In this document: piece after piece, positions 24,779-33,644 of the stretch
How the letters are laid out: each line of letters starts with the position of its first letter
Numbering within the stretch: the stretch's first letter is position 1
Origin: Streptomyces spiroverticillatus
GTDB taxonomy: Bacteria; Actinomycetota; Actinomycetes; Streptomycetales; Streptomycetaceae
Direction of reading: 5' to 3'
DNA: 64,000 nucleotides
Assembly: GCA_014650415.1 (NCBI GenBank)
Contig: BMUX01000002.1
Coordinates: 558,001-622,000, forward strand
Notes under the pieces: model-generated
Databases searched by the model: none
Told to the model about the DNA's origin: nothing
What the model saw: only the letters and a program-made list of their open reading frames with translations
Made by a program: the position numbers and the translations under genes

Positions 24779-27700
24779 TCATCCGGCCCGGAAGACCGCC
24801 ACCGTGCGTGCCGGGACCGTGAAGGTGCCCGAGGCCGCCTCGTACGCGGACCGCTTGACCACCGGGTCAGAGCCCCCCGCCTGCACCGGGTGAAGCCCGT
24901 ACGCCCGCCCCGAAAGCCCCGGCACCGCCTGCCGCGCCTCCCCCGGCGTCGCGTTGAAGACGACCACCAGCTCACCGAGCCGCATCGTCACGACCCCGGG
25001 GGTCTCCCCCTTCCCGGAAAGGGGGAAGGAGAGCCGGGACTGAACCGCCCCGGCCGTCGCCAGACCGAAGTCCGGCTCCGTCGTACGGATCTTCAGCAGG
25101 TCCCGGTAGGCCGCCGACGCCCCCTCGATCTCGGGGCAGCCGACGGACACCGCCGTCAGCAGCGGTTTCCCGAAGCCCCACTTCGGCCGGTTGTCGGCCG
25201 CCATCGGCAACCCCCGCCCGAACCCGTTCCCGTCCCCGCACTCCCAGTGGATCGCGTTGAACCAGTCCCCACTGTCGTACGAGTTCCGGTCCAACGACTT
25301 GGACCGCAGCACATCGCTCCCCGCCTGCGACAGCGCCGGCCCCTGCGACAGGGCCGCCGTCGCCATCCCCAGCACCTGCATCCGCGCCCGGTCCCCCGCC
25401 GGCGTCTTCACCGGCAGCTTGAAGGCCAGCGCGTCGAACAGCGACTCGTTGTCGTGGGCGTCGGCGTACGCCAGGGCGTCCCCGGGGGCAGCCGCGTACC
25501 CGGCGGGCGAGCCGTTGTAGTCGACCTGCGCGCCCGTGACCGTACGACCACTGCTGTCCACGAAGGAGAACCCCGCGAGGTTCCCGCTCAGCCCGACCTT
25601 CAACAGGTCCTGGTAGTGCAGCAACCGTGCCCGCTGCTCGGCCGGACTGCCGTTGGCGGCGGAGGGGTTGGGGTCGGTGAACAGTCCCGACGCGAAGCCC
25701 TGAACCCCCGGATCCTCGTCGAAGGGCCCGCCGCCCCGCACCGCGTCCCGCGCCCGGTCGGAGAAGGTCGCGATCCCCGTCCCGGCCATGTTCTTCTGCG
25801 TGGCCTGCACGAAGCGCGCGTCGTCGGCGATCTCGCCGAAGTTCCAGCCCTCGCCGTACAGGACGATCGCCTTCCCGTCGACGCCGTCCTTCGCGACGGT
25901 CAGCGCGTCCAGCGCCTTCCGGACGGCCAGGATGTTGGCCTTCGGGTGGTGCCCCATCAGGTCGAAGCGGAACCCGTCGACCTTGTACTCCCGCGCCCAC
26001 GTGACGACGGAGTCCACGACGAGCTTGCCCATCATGGCGTTCTCGGGCGCGGTGTTGGCGCAGCAGGTGGAGGTGGCGACGGACCCGTCCGGCATCAGCC
26101 GCTGGTAGTACCCGGGCACGATCCGGTCGAGCACGGACTTCTCCGACTGCCCGGCGGCGACGGTGTGGTTGTAGACCACGTCCATCACCGTCCGCAGCCC
26201 GCTCCCGTTCAGCGCCTGCACCATCTGCCGGAACTCGACGGTGCGCCGCGTCCCCTCCGGGTCACTGGCGTACGAGCCCTCGGGCACGGTGTAGTGCAGC
26301 GGGTCGTACCCCCAGTTGTACGCGCCCTTCGCCGCGACCTTCCCGACGCAGGCCTGCTGCTCCTCCGAGTCCTTCGCGTACGACGTCAAGTCACAGGCGG
26401 GGACGGCCTGTTCGGACTTCTTCTCCGGTACGGTCCCGATGTCGAAGACGGGCAGGAGATGGACGTACGAGGTCCCGGCCGCCGCCAGCTTCTTCAGGTG
26501 CTGCGACCCCTTCGAGTCGCCGTCGGTGAAGGCGAGGTACTGCCCGGGGTGCTTGGCGGTCTTGTCCGCGACGGAGAAGTCCCGTACGTGCAGTTCCTGG
26601 ATCTGCGCATTCCGCAGCGGCACGGCGGCAGGCTTCTTCAGCCCGCCCCATCCCTTCGGCGCGAGCTTCGGATCCCTGAGGTCCACGACCAGGCTTTGCT
26701 TCGAATCCGTCGTCAGGGCCGTCGAGTAGGGGTCGGTGACCCGGTTGGTGACGACCTTCTGCACGCTGGGCGCCCAGACGGTCACCTCGTACAGGTACGG
26801 CTTCCCGGTCCACCCGCGCCCGCCTTCCACCGACCACACCCCGCTGCGCGCGTCCCGCCGCATGGGCACCTTCCGCCCGTCGAGGTCGAGGACGACCTTC
26901 TGCGCGGTGGGCGCCCAGACGGACAGCGTCGGCCGCCCGCCCCGGAAGACGGGCCCGAGCGCGGCCTTCTCGGCGCTCGCGGCGTACGTCGCGTCGAGCA
27001 CGCCGGGGATCTGCACTCCGGTGGCCGCCAACAGGGCGCCGTTCGCGGCACGTTGGGTGGCGATGACCTGGCCGCTCAGTGCGTCACCGATGCGGTCCCG
27101 GTCGCGGGGGTCCACCACGAACGCCGGATAGTCCTTCAGATGGGGGTACTTGGTCTTCTGCGCGTCACTCAGCGCGCCCGGGCTCAGCCGCAGCCACTGC
27201 CCCTCGTCGTTCAGCGCACCGTCGACGACCTTGATGCCGCCGTTGCGTGCGTACACGAGCTGCTGGCTGGTCGCCTCGGTCGCCTTGACCTTCCACACGA
27301 CGGTGTCCCGGTCGATCCACTGCGCCTCGGCCTTGCCGAGGTCGAGCGTGCCCGCGCCGCCGGCCTGCGGCAGCACGTACTTCGGCTGCCCGGCGAGCGC
27401 CCACACCTCGTACCCGTAGGTGGCGAGGTCGAGGGACTGGTCGGTGGGGAGGTCCTTCTCGTCGCCCTTGTGCAGGATGTACGCGAGTGAGGTCGCCCCG
27501 GCGGCGAGCGGGACCTCGTACGTCACTCCGTACGCGTCCTTCCTCACCGGCATCAGCGGCTTCGCCCAGTCGGTCGGGTCCTTGGCACCGGTCCAGACGT
27601 GCAGCCCCCAGCCGTCGTAGTTGCCGTCGGCGCGCTGGTAGTGCAGCACGGCCTTGGTCTTGTCCTGCGGCGGATACGTCCCCTCGGGGGCCTTCGTCAA

Positions 27701-30097
27701 CTGCCCGTCCTTGCCCTGCTCGATCCAGACCTCGCCGGTGGCGGCCAGGTCGACGGTGCGGGCGGGCCCGTCGGCGGCACCGTTCTTCTCGACGGTGTAC
27801 GGGAAGGAGGTCGCCCCTTCCGGCAGCTTCACCCAGGCAAACGCACCGTAGGCGTCACGGCCGCTGAACTCACCGGTCCCTTGGGGGGACTTCAGCTGCC
27901 ATCCCTCGTACGCGCCGTCCGTCCGCTTGTAGTGGACGACCGCGTACGTACGGTCCCCTGCGCGCGGCTTCTCGGGCGGGGGCGTCTTCCCCGCCGTCGA
28001 CGCGGCGAGGGCACTGGCCGTGCGTCCGGCACTGTCCACCACAACTGCCTTGTACCGCAGGGCGGTTCCGGCATTCGTGCTCGGGTCGAGGTATTGGGTG
28101 ACCTTGTACGGGGCGTGGTCGGCGGAACCGAGGACGCGCCAGGGCCCGTTGCCGGCCTGGGCGGCGAAGACGACCCGGTTGAGCTGCCCGCCGGTGGGGG
28201 CGGCCTCGATCTCGACGGTGCCGGTGGCGCCGGCGGCGGGGGTCTTGAGGGTGAGGGAGGGCTTGGCGGTGGGGGCCGGGAGGGGCTTGTCGGCCTGGAG
28301 GACGAGGCTGGAGAGGGCGGGGACGGTGAGCTTGACCTTGCCGTCGGTGGCGGTGAGGGTGCCGGTGCCGCCGTAGATCGTACGGAAGGCGGCGCTCGCG
28401 ACCGGGACTTCGACGGTCCTGGCCTCGGCGGCGCTGTTGGTGGCGACGACGTACTCGACCTTGCGGGTGCTGTCGGTCCGGGAGAAGGCGTACACGGAGC
28501 CTTCCGCGTACCGCTCCTCCTGGACGCCGTCGCGCAGGGCGGGGTGGGCCTTCGTCAGCTTCGACAGCTCGGCGATGGACCGGTAGATCGGGTGCGTGGT
28601 GTCGTACGCGTCGCTCGCGTGGGTGCGGTCGGTGCCGAGCTGGTCGTCGTCGAGGTAGTCGGGGGTCTTCGAGGCGAAGAGGGTCTGGCGGGAGTCCTTG
28701 TCGCCGCCCGCGCCGGTGAAGCCCTGCTCGTCGCCGTAGTAGACGACGGGGTTGCCGCGCGCGAAGAACATCAACTCATTGGCCAGCCGGGCCTTTTGGA
28801 GCAGTTCGGCGTCCGTGGCCTTCGGGTTGTCCTGCTTGAGGAAGGCGCCGATGCGGCCCATGTCGTGGTTGCCGGTGAAGGTCACCTGCTCGTAGGCGTT
28901 GGCCTTGTCGGTGGTGTAGCGGTAGTCGGCGCCGTAGACCTTGGCGAGCTTGTCGGCGCCGCCGCCCTGGGAGGCGTACCCGCGCAGGGCGTCCTGGAGG
29001 GGGAAGTCGAGGGTGGCGTCGAGGCGGCCGCGGGTGACGTAGGGGGCGGTGGCCGCGGGGTTCGCGTCGTAGATCTCCCCGAACATGAAGAAGTCGTCCC
29101 GTCCGCGCTTCTTCGCGTACGCGTCGAGGGCGGTGGCCCACTGGGTCCAGAAGTCGAGGTCGACGTGCTTGACGGTGTCGATGCGGAAGCCGTCGATGCC
29201 GAAGTCGCGTACCCACTTCTGGTAGATCTCCTCCATGCCCTTCACGACCTCGGGCCGCTCGGTCCAGAGGTCGTCGAGGCCGGAGAAGTCGCCGTACTCG
29301 GCACTCTCGCCCGCGAAGGTCGAATCGCCGCGATTGTGGTACATGGTCGGGTCGTTGAGCCACGCCGGGGTCTTGCGCTCGCCCGCACGCGGGGCGGGGG
29401 TGTACGGGGAGGAGTCCCGGTCGACCTTGCCGCGTGTCCCGGCCCGGTCGTCGAAGGGGCGGCCCTGCTTGTCGAGGTACGGATAGGCGCCCTTGGGCCG
29501 GTACCCGTACTTCTTCTCGGCGTAGTCGACGGTGTCGGCGGTGTGGTTGGTGATGACGTCGAAGAAGACCTTCATGCCCTTGGAGTGGGCCTTGTCGATC
29601 AGCCTCTCCAGGTCGGCGTTGGTCCCGAAGTGGGGATCGACCTGGGTGAAGTCCGTGATCCAGTAGCCGTGATACCCGGCGGAGGCGTCCTTCCCCGCCC
29701 CTTGCACGGGCTTGTTCTTGAAGAGGGGAGCCATCCAGATGGCGGTGGTCCCGAGCCCCTTGATGTAGTCGAGCCTGTCGGTCAGCCCCTTGAGGTCGCC
29801 GCCCTGGTAGAAGCCCTTGTCGGCGGGGTCGAAGCCGTGGTCGAGGCGGGTGCCGGTGAGACCGCCGCGGTCGTTGCGCGTGTCCCCGTTCGCGAACCGG
29901 TCCGGGAGGACGAAGTAGAACTGGTCCCGGGTGAGGTCGTGCCGGGCGGGCTGGGCGGCCAGCTTGGCGTCGGAGGGCGGGGCGGGCGGCTGGGGCGCGT
30001 TCAATGCGGCGAAGGCGGGCGCGGCGGGGGCGAGTGCGGCGCACAGGGCCGCGCTCACGACGCCGACGACGGCTCTTCGCAGGGGGGTGGGTATCAC
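24779..30097 (-). CDS. pulA: Secreted bifunctional alpha-amylase/pullulanase
   Basis: A 1772-residue secreted starch-debranching enzyme with a signal peptide of about 30 residues (ending PAFA). The first GH13 domain (about 55-600) has the acid triad in GFRIDTVKHV (around 304), FMFGEIYD (around 340) and FTGNHD (around 410). Two pullulanase-type carbohydrate-binding repeats follow (AVVHYKRTDGAYEGWQL near 720 and AVLHYQRADGNYDGWGLH near 820). The second GH13 domain is a type I pullulanase: YNWGYDPLHY near 1262, GFRFDLMGHH near 1378, LYGEGWNFGE near 1417, ADAHDNES near 1547. Both catalytic sets are intact, so it should cut alpha-1,4 and alpha-1,6 bonds. MalR-like operator upstream, palindromic terminator downstream. 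Confidence 0.96.
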   Translation of the reverse strand: MIPTPLRRAVVGVVSAALCAALAPAAPAFAALNAPQPPAPPSDAKLAAQPARHDLTRDQFYFVLPDRFANGDTRNDRGGLTGTRLDHGFDPADKGFYQGGDLKGLTDRLDYIKGLGTTAIWMAPLFKNKPVQGAGKDASAGYHGYWITDFTQVDPHFGTNADLERLIDKAHSKGMKVFFDVITNHTADTVDYAEKKYGYRPKGAYPYLDKQGRPFDDRAGTRGKVDRDSSPYTPAPRAGERKTPAWLNDPTMYHNRGDSTFAGESAEYGDFSGLDDLWTERPEVVKGMEEIYQKWVRDFGIDGFRIDTVKHVDLDFWTQWATALDAYAKKRGRDDFFMFGEIYDANPAATAPYVTRGRLDATLDFPLQDALRGYASQGGGADKLAKVYGADYRYTTDKANAYEQVTFTGNHDMGRIGAFLKQDNPKATDAELLQKARLANELMFFARGNPVVYYGDEQGFTGAGGDKDSRQTLFASKTPDYLDDDQLGTDRTHASDAYDTTHPIYRSIAELSKLTKAHPALRDGVQEERYAEGSVYAFSRTDSTRKVEYVVATNSAAEARTVEVPVASAAFRTIYGGTGTLTATDGKVKLTVPALSSLVLQADKPLPAPTAKPSLTLKTPAAGATGTVEIEAAPTGGQLNRVVFAAQAGNGPWRVLGSADHAPYKVTQYLDPSTNAGTALRYKAVVVDSAGRTASALAASTAGKTPPPEKPRAGDRTYAVVHYKRTDGAYEGWQLKSPQGTGEFSGRDAYGAFAWVKLPEGATSFPYTVEKNGAADGPARTVDLAATGEVWIEQGKDGQLTKAPEGTYPPQDKTKAVLHYQRADGNYDGWGLHVWTGAKDPTDWAKPLMPVRKDAYGVTYEVPLAAGATSLAYILHKGDEKDLPTDQSLDLATYGYEVWALAGQPKYVLPQAGGAGTLDLGKAEAQWIDRDTVVWKVKATEATSQQLVYARNGGIKVVDGALNDEGQWLRLSPGALSDAQKTKYPHLKDYPAFVVDPRDRDRIGDALSGQVIATQRAANGALLAATGVQIPGVLDATYAASAEKAALGPVFRGGRPTLSVWAPTAQKVVLDLDGRKVPMRRDARSGVWSVEGGRGWTGKPYLYEVTVWAPSVQKVVTNRVTDPYSTALTTDSKQSLVVDLRDPKLAPKGWGGLKKPAAVPLRNAQIQELHVRDFSVADKTAKHPGQYLAFTDGDSKGSQHLKKLAAAGTSYVHLLPVFDIGTVPEKKSEQAVPACDLTSYAKDSEEQQACVGKVAAKGAYNWGYDPLHYTVPEGSYASDPEGTRRTVEFRQMVQALNGSGLRTVMDVVYNHTVAAGQSEKSVLDRIVPGYYQRLMPDGSVATSTCCANTAPENAMMGKLVVDSVVTWAREYKVDGFRFDLMGHHPKANILAVRKALDALTVAKDGVDGKAIVLYGEGWNFGEIADDARFVQATQKNMAGTGIATFSDRARDAVRGGGPFDEDPGVQGFASGLFTDPNPSAANGSPAEQRARLLHYQDLLKVGLSGNLAGFSFVDSSGRTVTGAQVDYNGSPAGYAAAPGDALAYADAHDNESLFDALAFKLPVKTPAGDRARMQVLGMATAALSQGPALSQAGSDVLRSKSLDRNSYDSGDWFNAIHWECGDGNGFGRGLPMAADNRPKWGFGKPLLTAVSVGCPEIEGASAAYRDLLKIRTTEPDFGLATAGAVQSRLSFPLSGKGETPGVVTMRLGELVVVFNATPGEARQAVPGLSGRAYGLHPVQAGGSDPVVKRSAYEAASGTFTVPARTVAVFRAG

Positions 30098-30192
30098 GGG
30101 CGGGGTTCTCCTCGTACGGGTCGACCGGGGGGGGTGGTTGGGGAGGGTTGGTCCGGATCTACCGTGGAATGTTCTTGAGTCGGCTCTGAATC

Positions 30193-30223
30193 TTCTTGCT
30201 GCAAGAAGGCAGAAAGTTCTTGC
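30193..30223 (-). promoter_or_regulatory. MalR-like operator upstream of pulA
   Basis: The palindrome TTCTTGC-T-GCAAGAA (30193-30207) and a second TTCTTGC (30217-30223) give CTTGC boxes 24 bp apart, about 96-126 bp upstream of the pulA start. CTTGCAG-type repeats are the known Streptomyces MalR target. The same boxes occur before three other starch or maltose genes here. Confidence 0.7.
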
Positions 30224-30327
30224 GCGTGACGGTACGAGGAGGGTGTGAAGGGGTCAAGGGGTTGGGCGGGACGGGGATTTGGGCTGGTCAGGCGGGGCGG
30301 GGCCGATGGTCCCGCCCCACCTGACTC

Positions 30328-31704
30328 CTAACAGGCCCTCGCGCCCGCGTGCAGGGCGATCGCCGTACCCGGCGGGGCGGTTGCGGTGAAGCGTCCCGAA
30401 CCGTCCACCGCGACCGGGCGGTTGCTCTGGACGTCGCAGTAGGCGCCTGCGGGCAGGGAGGTCTGGAAGGTGCGGGTCAGTGGGGAGCCGTCGCGGTTGA
30501 TGGCGACGTACGCCTTGTCGCCGCGGCCGAAGGCGATCTGGTTGCCGCCGTTGTCCCACCAGTTCGTGACCGGCTGACCCTGGGACGTGTTGCGCAGGGC
30601 CACCATCGAGGCGATCTCGCGCCAGTTGTGCTGGCACTTCCAGCCGTCGGAGTAGCAGGCGTTGACCTGGCCGCCGTTGGGCGGGCCCGCGTCCTTGTCG
30701 GTCCATTCGTAGCCGGAGTGGACGTCCGGTGAGCCGTACGGCCAGGCCAGCATGAAGACGTTGGCCAGGGTGTAGGTGCTGCCGGCCTTGTAGTTGAGGG
30801 TGTCGCCGCCGCGCTCGGTGTCGTGGTTGTCGACGAAGACGGCGGACTTGCCGGACTGCATGAAGCCCCAGCCCTCGCCGAAGTTCTTCAGCCAGGAGAG
30901 GCTGCCGCCCTGGAAGGCGGACTTCAGGCCGCGTGCGTACCGGAATTCCTGGACGTCACCGGTCCCGAGGTACTCGCTCGGGGAGACCGCTTCGCCGTCG
31001 CCGTAGATGGCCTCCTGTTTCCAGTAGACGGAGGGGTCGCGCAGCTTGCCCTTGATGGCCGCGAGGTCCGCGGCCGGCATGTGCTTGGCCGCGTCGATGC
31101 GGAAGCCGTCCACGCCCAGGGAGCGGAGGTCGTCGAGGTAGGCGGCTATGCGGGTGCGGACGTACTCCTCGCCCGTGTCGAGGTCCGCGAGGCCGACGAG
31201 TTCGCAGTTCTGGACGTTGGAGCGGTTGCGGTAGTCGGTGATGGGGGCGCGGCAGTCGTCCACGTCGAAGCCTGAGTAGGTGCCGGGGTAGTCGTACTTA
31301 CGGTACGAGGTGCCGCCCGTCCCGGTGCCGTCGCCCGCCGCCATGTGGTTGATGACGGCATCGGCGACGACCTTCACGCCTGCCGCGTGACAGGTGTTGA
31401 CCATGGACGCGAAGGCCGTACGGTCGCCCAGCCGCCCCGCGATCTTGTAGCTGACGGGCTGGTACGAGGTCCACCACTGGCCGCCCTGGATGTGCTCCTG
31501 CGGCGGCGAGACCTGGACGTATCCGTAACCGGCGGGACCGAGGCGGTCCGTGCACGCCTTTGCGACCGAGCTGAACTTCCACTCGAAGAGGACGGCGGTG
31601 ACGTCCTTCCCGCCGGGCGGGGCCGCCTGGGCGGTGGGGGCGGGGGCGGTCAACAGGACGGTGGTGGTGAGGAGGGCGAGGGCAGTGGGGAGTCTGCGGG
31701 GCAT
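30328..31704 (-). CDS. Secreted alpha-amylase (GH13)
   Basis: A 458-residue secreted endo-amylase of the Streptomyces type. The signal peptide [20 protein letters not shown] ends at AQA. Motifs are [23 protein letters not shown] (catalytic Asp), [12 protein letters not shown] (catalytic Glu) and [11 protein letters not shown] (transition-state Asp). A C-terminal beta domain follows ([12 protein letters not shown]), and the protein ends without the CBM20 starch-binding domain found in many streptomycete amylases. ATG 31704 follows GGAGGA. The gene lies directly downstream of the pulA promoter region in the same orientation, with its own MalR-like boxes at 31749-31778. Confidence 0.95.
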   Translation of the reverse strand: MPRRLPTALALLTTTVLLTAPAPTAQAAPPGGKDVTAVLFEWKFSSVAKACTDRLGPAGYGYVQVSPPQEHIQGGQWWTSYQPVSYKIAGRLGDRTAFASMVNTCHAAGVKVVADAVINHMAAGDGTGTGGTSYRKYDYPGTYSGFDVDDCRAPITDYRNRSNVQNCELVGLADLDTGEEYVRTRIAAYLDDLRSLGVDGFRIDAAKHMPAADLAAIKGKLRDPSVYWKQEAIYGDGEAVSPSEYLGTGDVQEFRYARGLKSAFQGGSLSWLKNFGEGWGFMQSGKSAVFVDNHDTERGGDTLNYKAGSTYTLANVFMLAWPYGSPDVHSGYEWTDKDAGPPNGGQVNACYSDGWKCQHNWREIASMVALRNTSQGQPVTNWWDNGGNQIAFGRGDKAYVAINRDGSPLTRTFQTSLPAGAYCDVQSNRPVAVDGSGRFTATAPPGTAIALHAGARAC

Positions 31705-31748
31705 GGGGATTCCTCCGGTGGGGGGGGCGCGGTGCGGCACGCTGAAGG

Positions 31749-31778
31749 TTCTTGCTGCAACTGCCGGGAATTTCTTGC
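31749..31778 (-). promoter_or_regulatory. MalR-like operator upstream of the alpha-amylase gene
   Basis: TTCTTGCTGCAA (31749-31760) and TTCTTGC (31772-31778) repeat with 23-bp spacing, nearly the same layout as before pulA. Distance to the amylase start is 45-75 bp. Repression by a LacI-type MalR is expected. Confidence 0.7.
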
Positions 31779-31953
31779 GGGGTGACGCTATGAGCAGGTC
31801 CGAGTGGGGTCAACCCTTCGCGCAGACCCGGTTCAGGTGCCGGGCTTTGCCAAACGGTCGACCACCTGTCCGCGCAGGTCAGGTAACTTCGCGGCCATCC
31901 AGGGAAGTTGAGGTGCGGTTCCGCCGGGGCGGGGCCGCCGGAAGGGGTGTGCC

Positions 31954-32271
31954 ATGGAAGCGGTCAACCTGTGGGAGACGTCGGCGGGCCTGCCGGAGGC
32001 GTGGCGCTCGCGGGCGCTGGGGCGGGTGGGGGCGGCCTGCGTGAAGGTGCTGCGCATGGACGGGATGCCGGTGGCGGAGGAGAGCCACGGTGCCGCCGAA
32101 GCGCTTCTCGCACTCGATGGCCGGCTCGAACTCACGGTGGAAGGGGAGGAGTTCTCCCTTCAGGCGGGCGAGCTGTTCATGGTCCCGGCGGGGGCGCGGC
32201 ATACGGTCCGGCCCGGGAGCAGGGGCACGCTGGTGATCGTCGAAATACCGGAGGAAATACCGGAGGACTGA
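31954..32271 (+). CDS. Small cupin-domain protein
   Basis: A 105-residue single-domain cupin: GAAEALLALDGRLELTVEGEEFSLQAGELFMVPAGARHTVRPGSRG shows the two conserved cupin boxes (in short, GRLELTVEG and ELFMVPAGARHTV). The usual metal ligands are partly replaced: the first box has SHGAAE rather than HxH, so metal binding is doubtful. Start ATG 31954. The stop TGA overlaps the next gene's ATG by one base (TGATG), so the two are coupled. The ligand is unknown. Confidence 0.85.
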   Translation: MEAVNLWETSAGLPEAWRSRALGRVGAACVKVLRMDGMPVAEESHGAAEALLALDGRLELTVEGEEFSLQAGELFMVPAGARHTVRPGSRGTLVIVEIPEEIPED

Positions 32272-33041
32272 TGCCCGACCAGCAGGAATTCAAGGGCGGC
32301 GTGCACGTCGTCCGTCGGCACGGGGACGTCGTCCACCGCCCGGCCTCCCCCGCGACCCCGGCGGTCCACCGCCTCCTGCGGCACGTGCACGCCCGCGGCT
32401 TCCACGGGGCTCCGGAGCCAAGGGGCTTCACCCCCGGCGGCCACGAGACGCTCACCTTCCTCGACGGCCGCGTCCCGGACACCCTGACCCCTGACCTCCG
32501 TGGAACCACCCTCCTCACCTCCGCCGCCGCCCTCCTCCGCCACCTCCACGACGCGAGCGCGGACTTCGCCGCCCGGCCCGACGACGCGTGGCTCTTCCCG
32601 GCCCGGGAGCCGGTGGAGGTGATGTGCCACGGCGACGCCGCGCAGTACAACTGCGTGGTGCGGGACGGCAGAGCAGTCGGCTTCATCGACTTCGACACGG
32701 CGCATCCGGGTCCGCGCGTGTGGGACCTCGCGTACGCGGCCTACCGCTTCGCCCCCTTGCAGGGGCCGGACAACCCGGAGGGTTTCGGGACGCCCGAGGA
32801 GCAGGGGCGGCGCGTGGCCGCCTTCTGCCGGGCGTACGGGGCGGACCTGGTGGGCGCCGAGCTGCTGGACGTCGTACCGGACCGGCTGCAGGCCCTGATC
32901 GACTTCATGCGGGAGCAGGCCCGGCAGGGCAGTGCGGCATTCCGGCAGCACATCGCGGAGGGGCACGCGGACCTGTACGCGGCGGACATCCGTTACGTAC
33001 GCACGCACAGGGATGCCCTGCGCGCGGCCTTCGAGGAGTGA
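32271..33041 (+). CDS. Phosphotransferase (aminoglycoside phosphotransferase-like fold)
   Basis: A 256-residue cytoplasmic protein with the catalytic loop VMCHGDAAQYNCVV (Brenner-type HGDxxxxN) and the DFG-equivalent VGFIDFDTAHPGPRVWDLAYA. The N-lobe is short (FKGGVHVVRRHGDVVHRP and HETLTFLDGRV). It may phosphorylate a small hydroxylated molecule or an antibiotic; sequence cannot tell. Translationally coupled to the cupin gene through TGATG. Length is slightly short for the family but all key motifs are present. Confidence 0.87.
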   Translation: MPDQQEFKGGVHVVRRHGDVVHRPASPATPAVHRLLRHVHARGFHGAPEPRGFTPGGHETLTFLDGRVPDTLTPDLRGTTLLTSAAALLRHLHDASADFAARPDDAWLFPAREPVEVMCHGDAAQYNCVVRDGRAVGFIDFDTAHPGPRVWDLAYAAYRFAPLQGPDNPEGFGTPEEQGRRVAAFCRAYGADLVGAELLDVVPDRLQALIDFMREQARQGSAAFRQHIAEGHADLYAADIRYVRTHRDALRAAFEE

Positions 33042-33150
33042 GCGGGGCGGAGGAACCGGGTGACCTCGCCGAGGGCGGCGCGGGCGAGTCGCGCGGGGGC
33101 GTGCTTCCTCACCGGCCTCGGTGGCGCCGGGCGCCGAGGCTCGTGCCGGA

Positions 33151-33606
33151 TCAGCCTCCGGGTGTCGGGTCCCACAGGCCGCCGGCCTCGCCCCGGTCGA
33201 GGTGCTCCTCGTACACCCCCACCTTCCAGTTGATGACCGACCTGCACTCCTCCAGCGCCCTTATCTGCGCGTCCACCCGGCTGCGGTGCGCGTCCAGCAG
33301 GCGCAGGCGTTCGGCCTCGTTGCCCCGGCCTGCCCGGACCAGTTCCGCGAACCGTTTGAGTTCGGCGAGCGGCATGGCCGATTCGCGGAGCTTCACGCAG
33401 ACCAGCAGCCATTCCACGTCCATGGGCGCGTACCGGCGGCGGCCTCCCGGCGTACGGTCGACCGGGCCGACCAACAGGCCCTCGCGCTCGTAGAAGCGCA
33501 GCGCGTGCACGCTCAGGCCCGTGCGTTCGGCCACCTCCCCGATGCTCAGGGACTCCGCCGGAACCCCGGTGGCCGCCATCCGCTTCCCCGCCTCACCGCT
33601 CGCCAC
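33151..33606 (-). CDS. MerR family transcriptional regulator
   Basis: A 151-residue regulator. The MerR helix-turn-helix and wing are clear: LSIGEVAERTGLSVHALRFY, EREGLLVGPVDRTPGGRRRY, followed by the long dimerisation helix and a short effector tail. No cysteine pattern for metal sensing is seen; the tail KVGVYEEHLDRGEAGG resembles MerR proteins tied to small-molecule or oxidoreductase control. The start is GTG 33606 or ATG 33579. It is divergent from the SDR gene with only 38 bp between starts, containing a perfect operator (33609-33630). Confidence 0.9.
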   Translation of the reverse strand: MASGEAGKRMAATGVPAESLSIGEVAERTGLSVHALRFYEREGLLVGPVDRTPGGRRRYAPMDVEWLLVCVKLRESAMPLAELKRFAELVRAGRGNEAERLRLLDAHRSRVDAQIRALEECRSVINWKVGVYEEHLDRGEAGGLWDPTPGG

Positions 33607-33637
33607 TTGATCTAGACCTTCCTCTAGATCGTAGCGT
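33607..33637 (+). promoter_or_regulatory. MerR-type promoter/operator for the SDR gene
   Basis: The -35 TTGATC (33607-33612) and -10 TAGCGT (33632-33637) are separated by 19 bp, the overlong spacing typical of MerR-activated promoters. Between them lies the perfect inverted repeat GATCTAGA-n6-TCTAGATC (33609-33630). The start codon is 7 nt past the -10, implying a leaderless message. Confidence 0.75.
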
Positions 33638-33644
33638 CGTCGCC

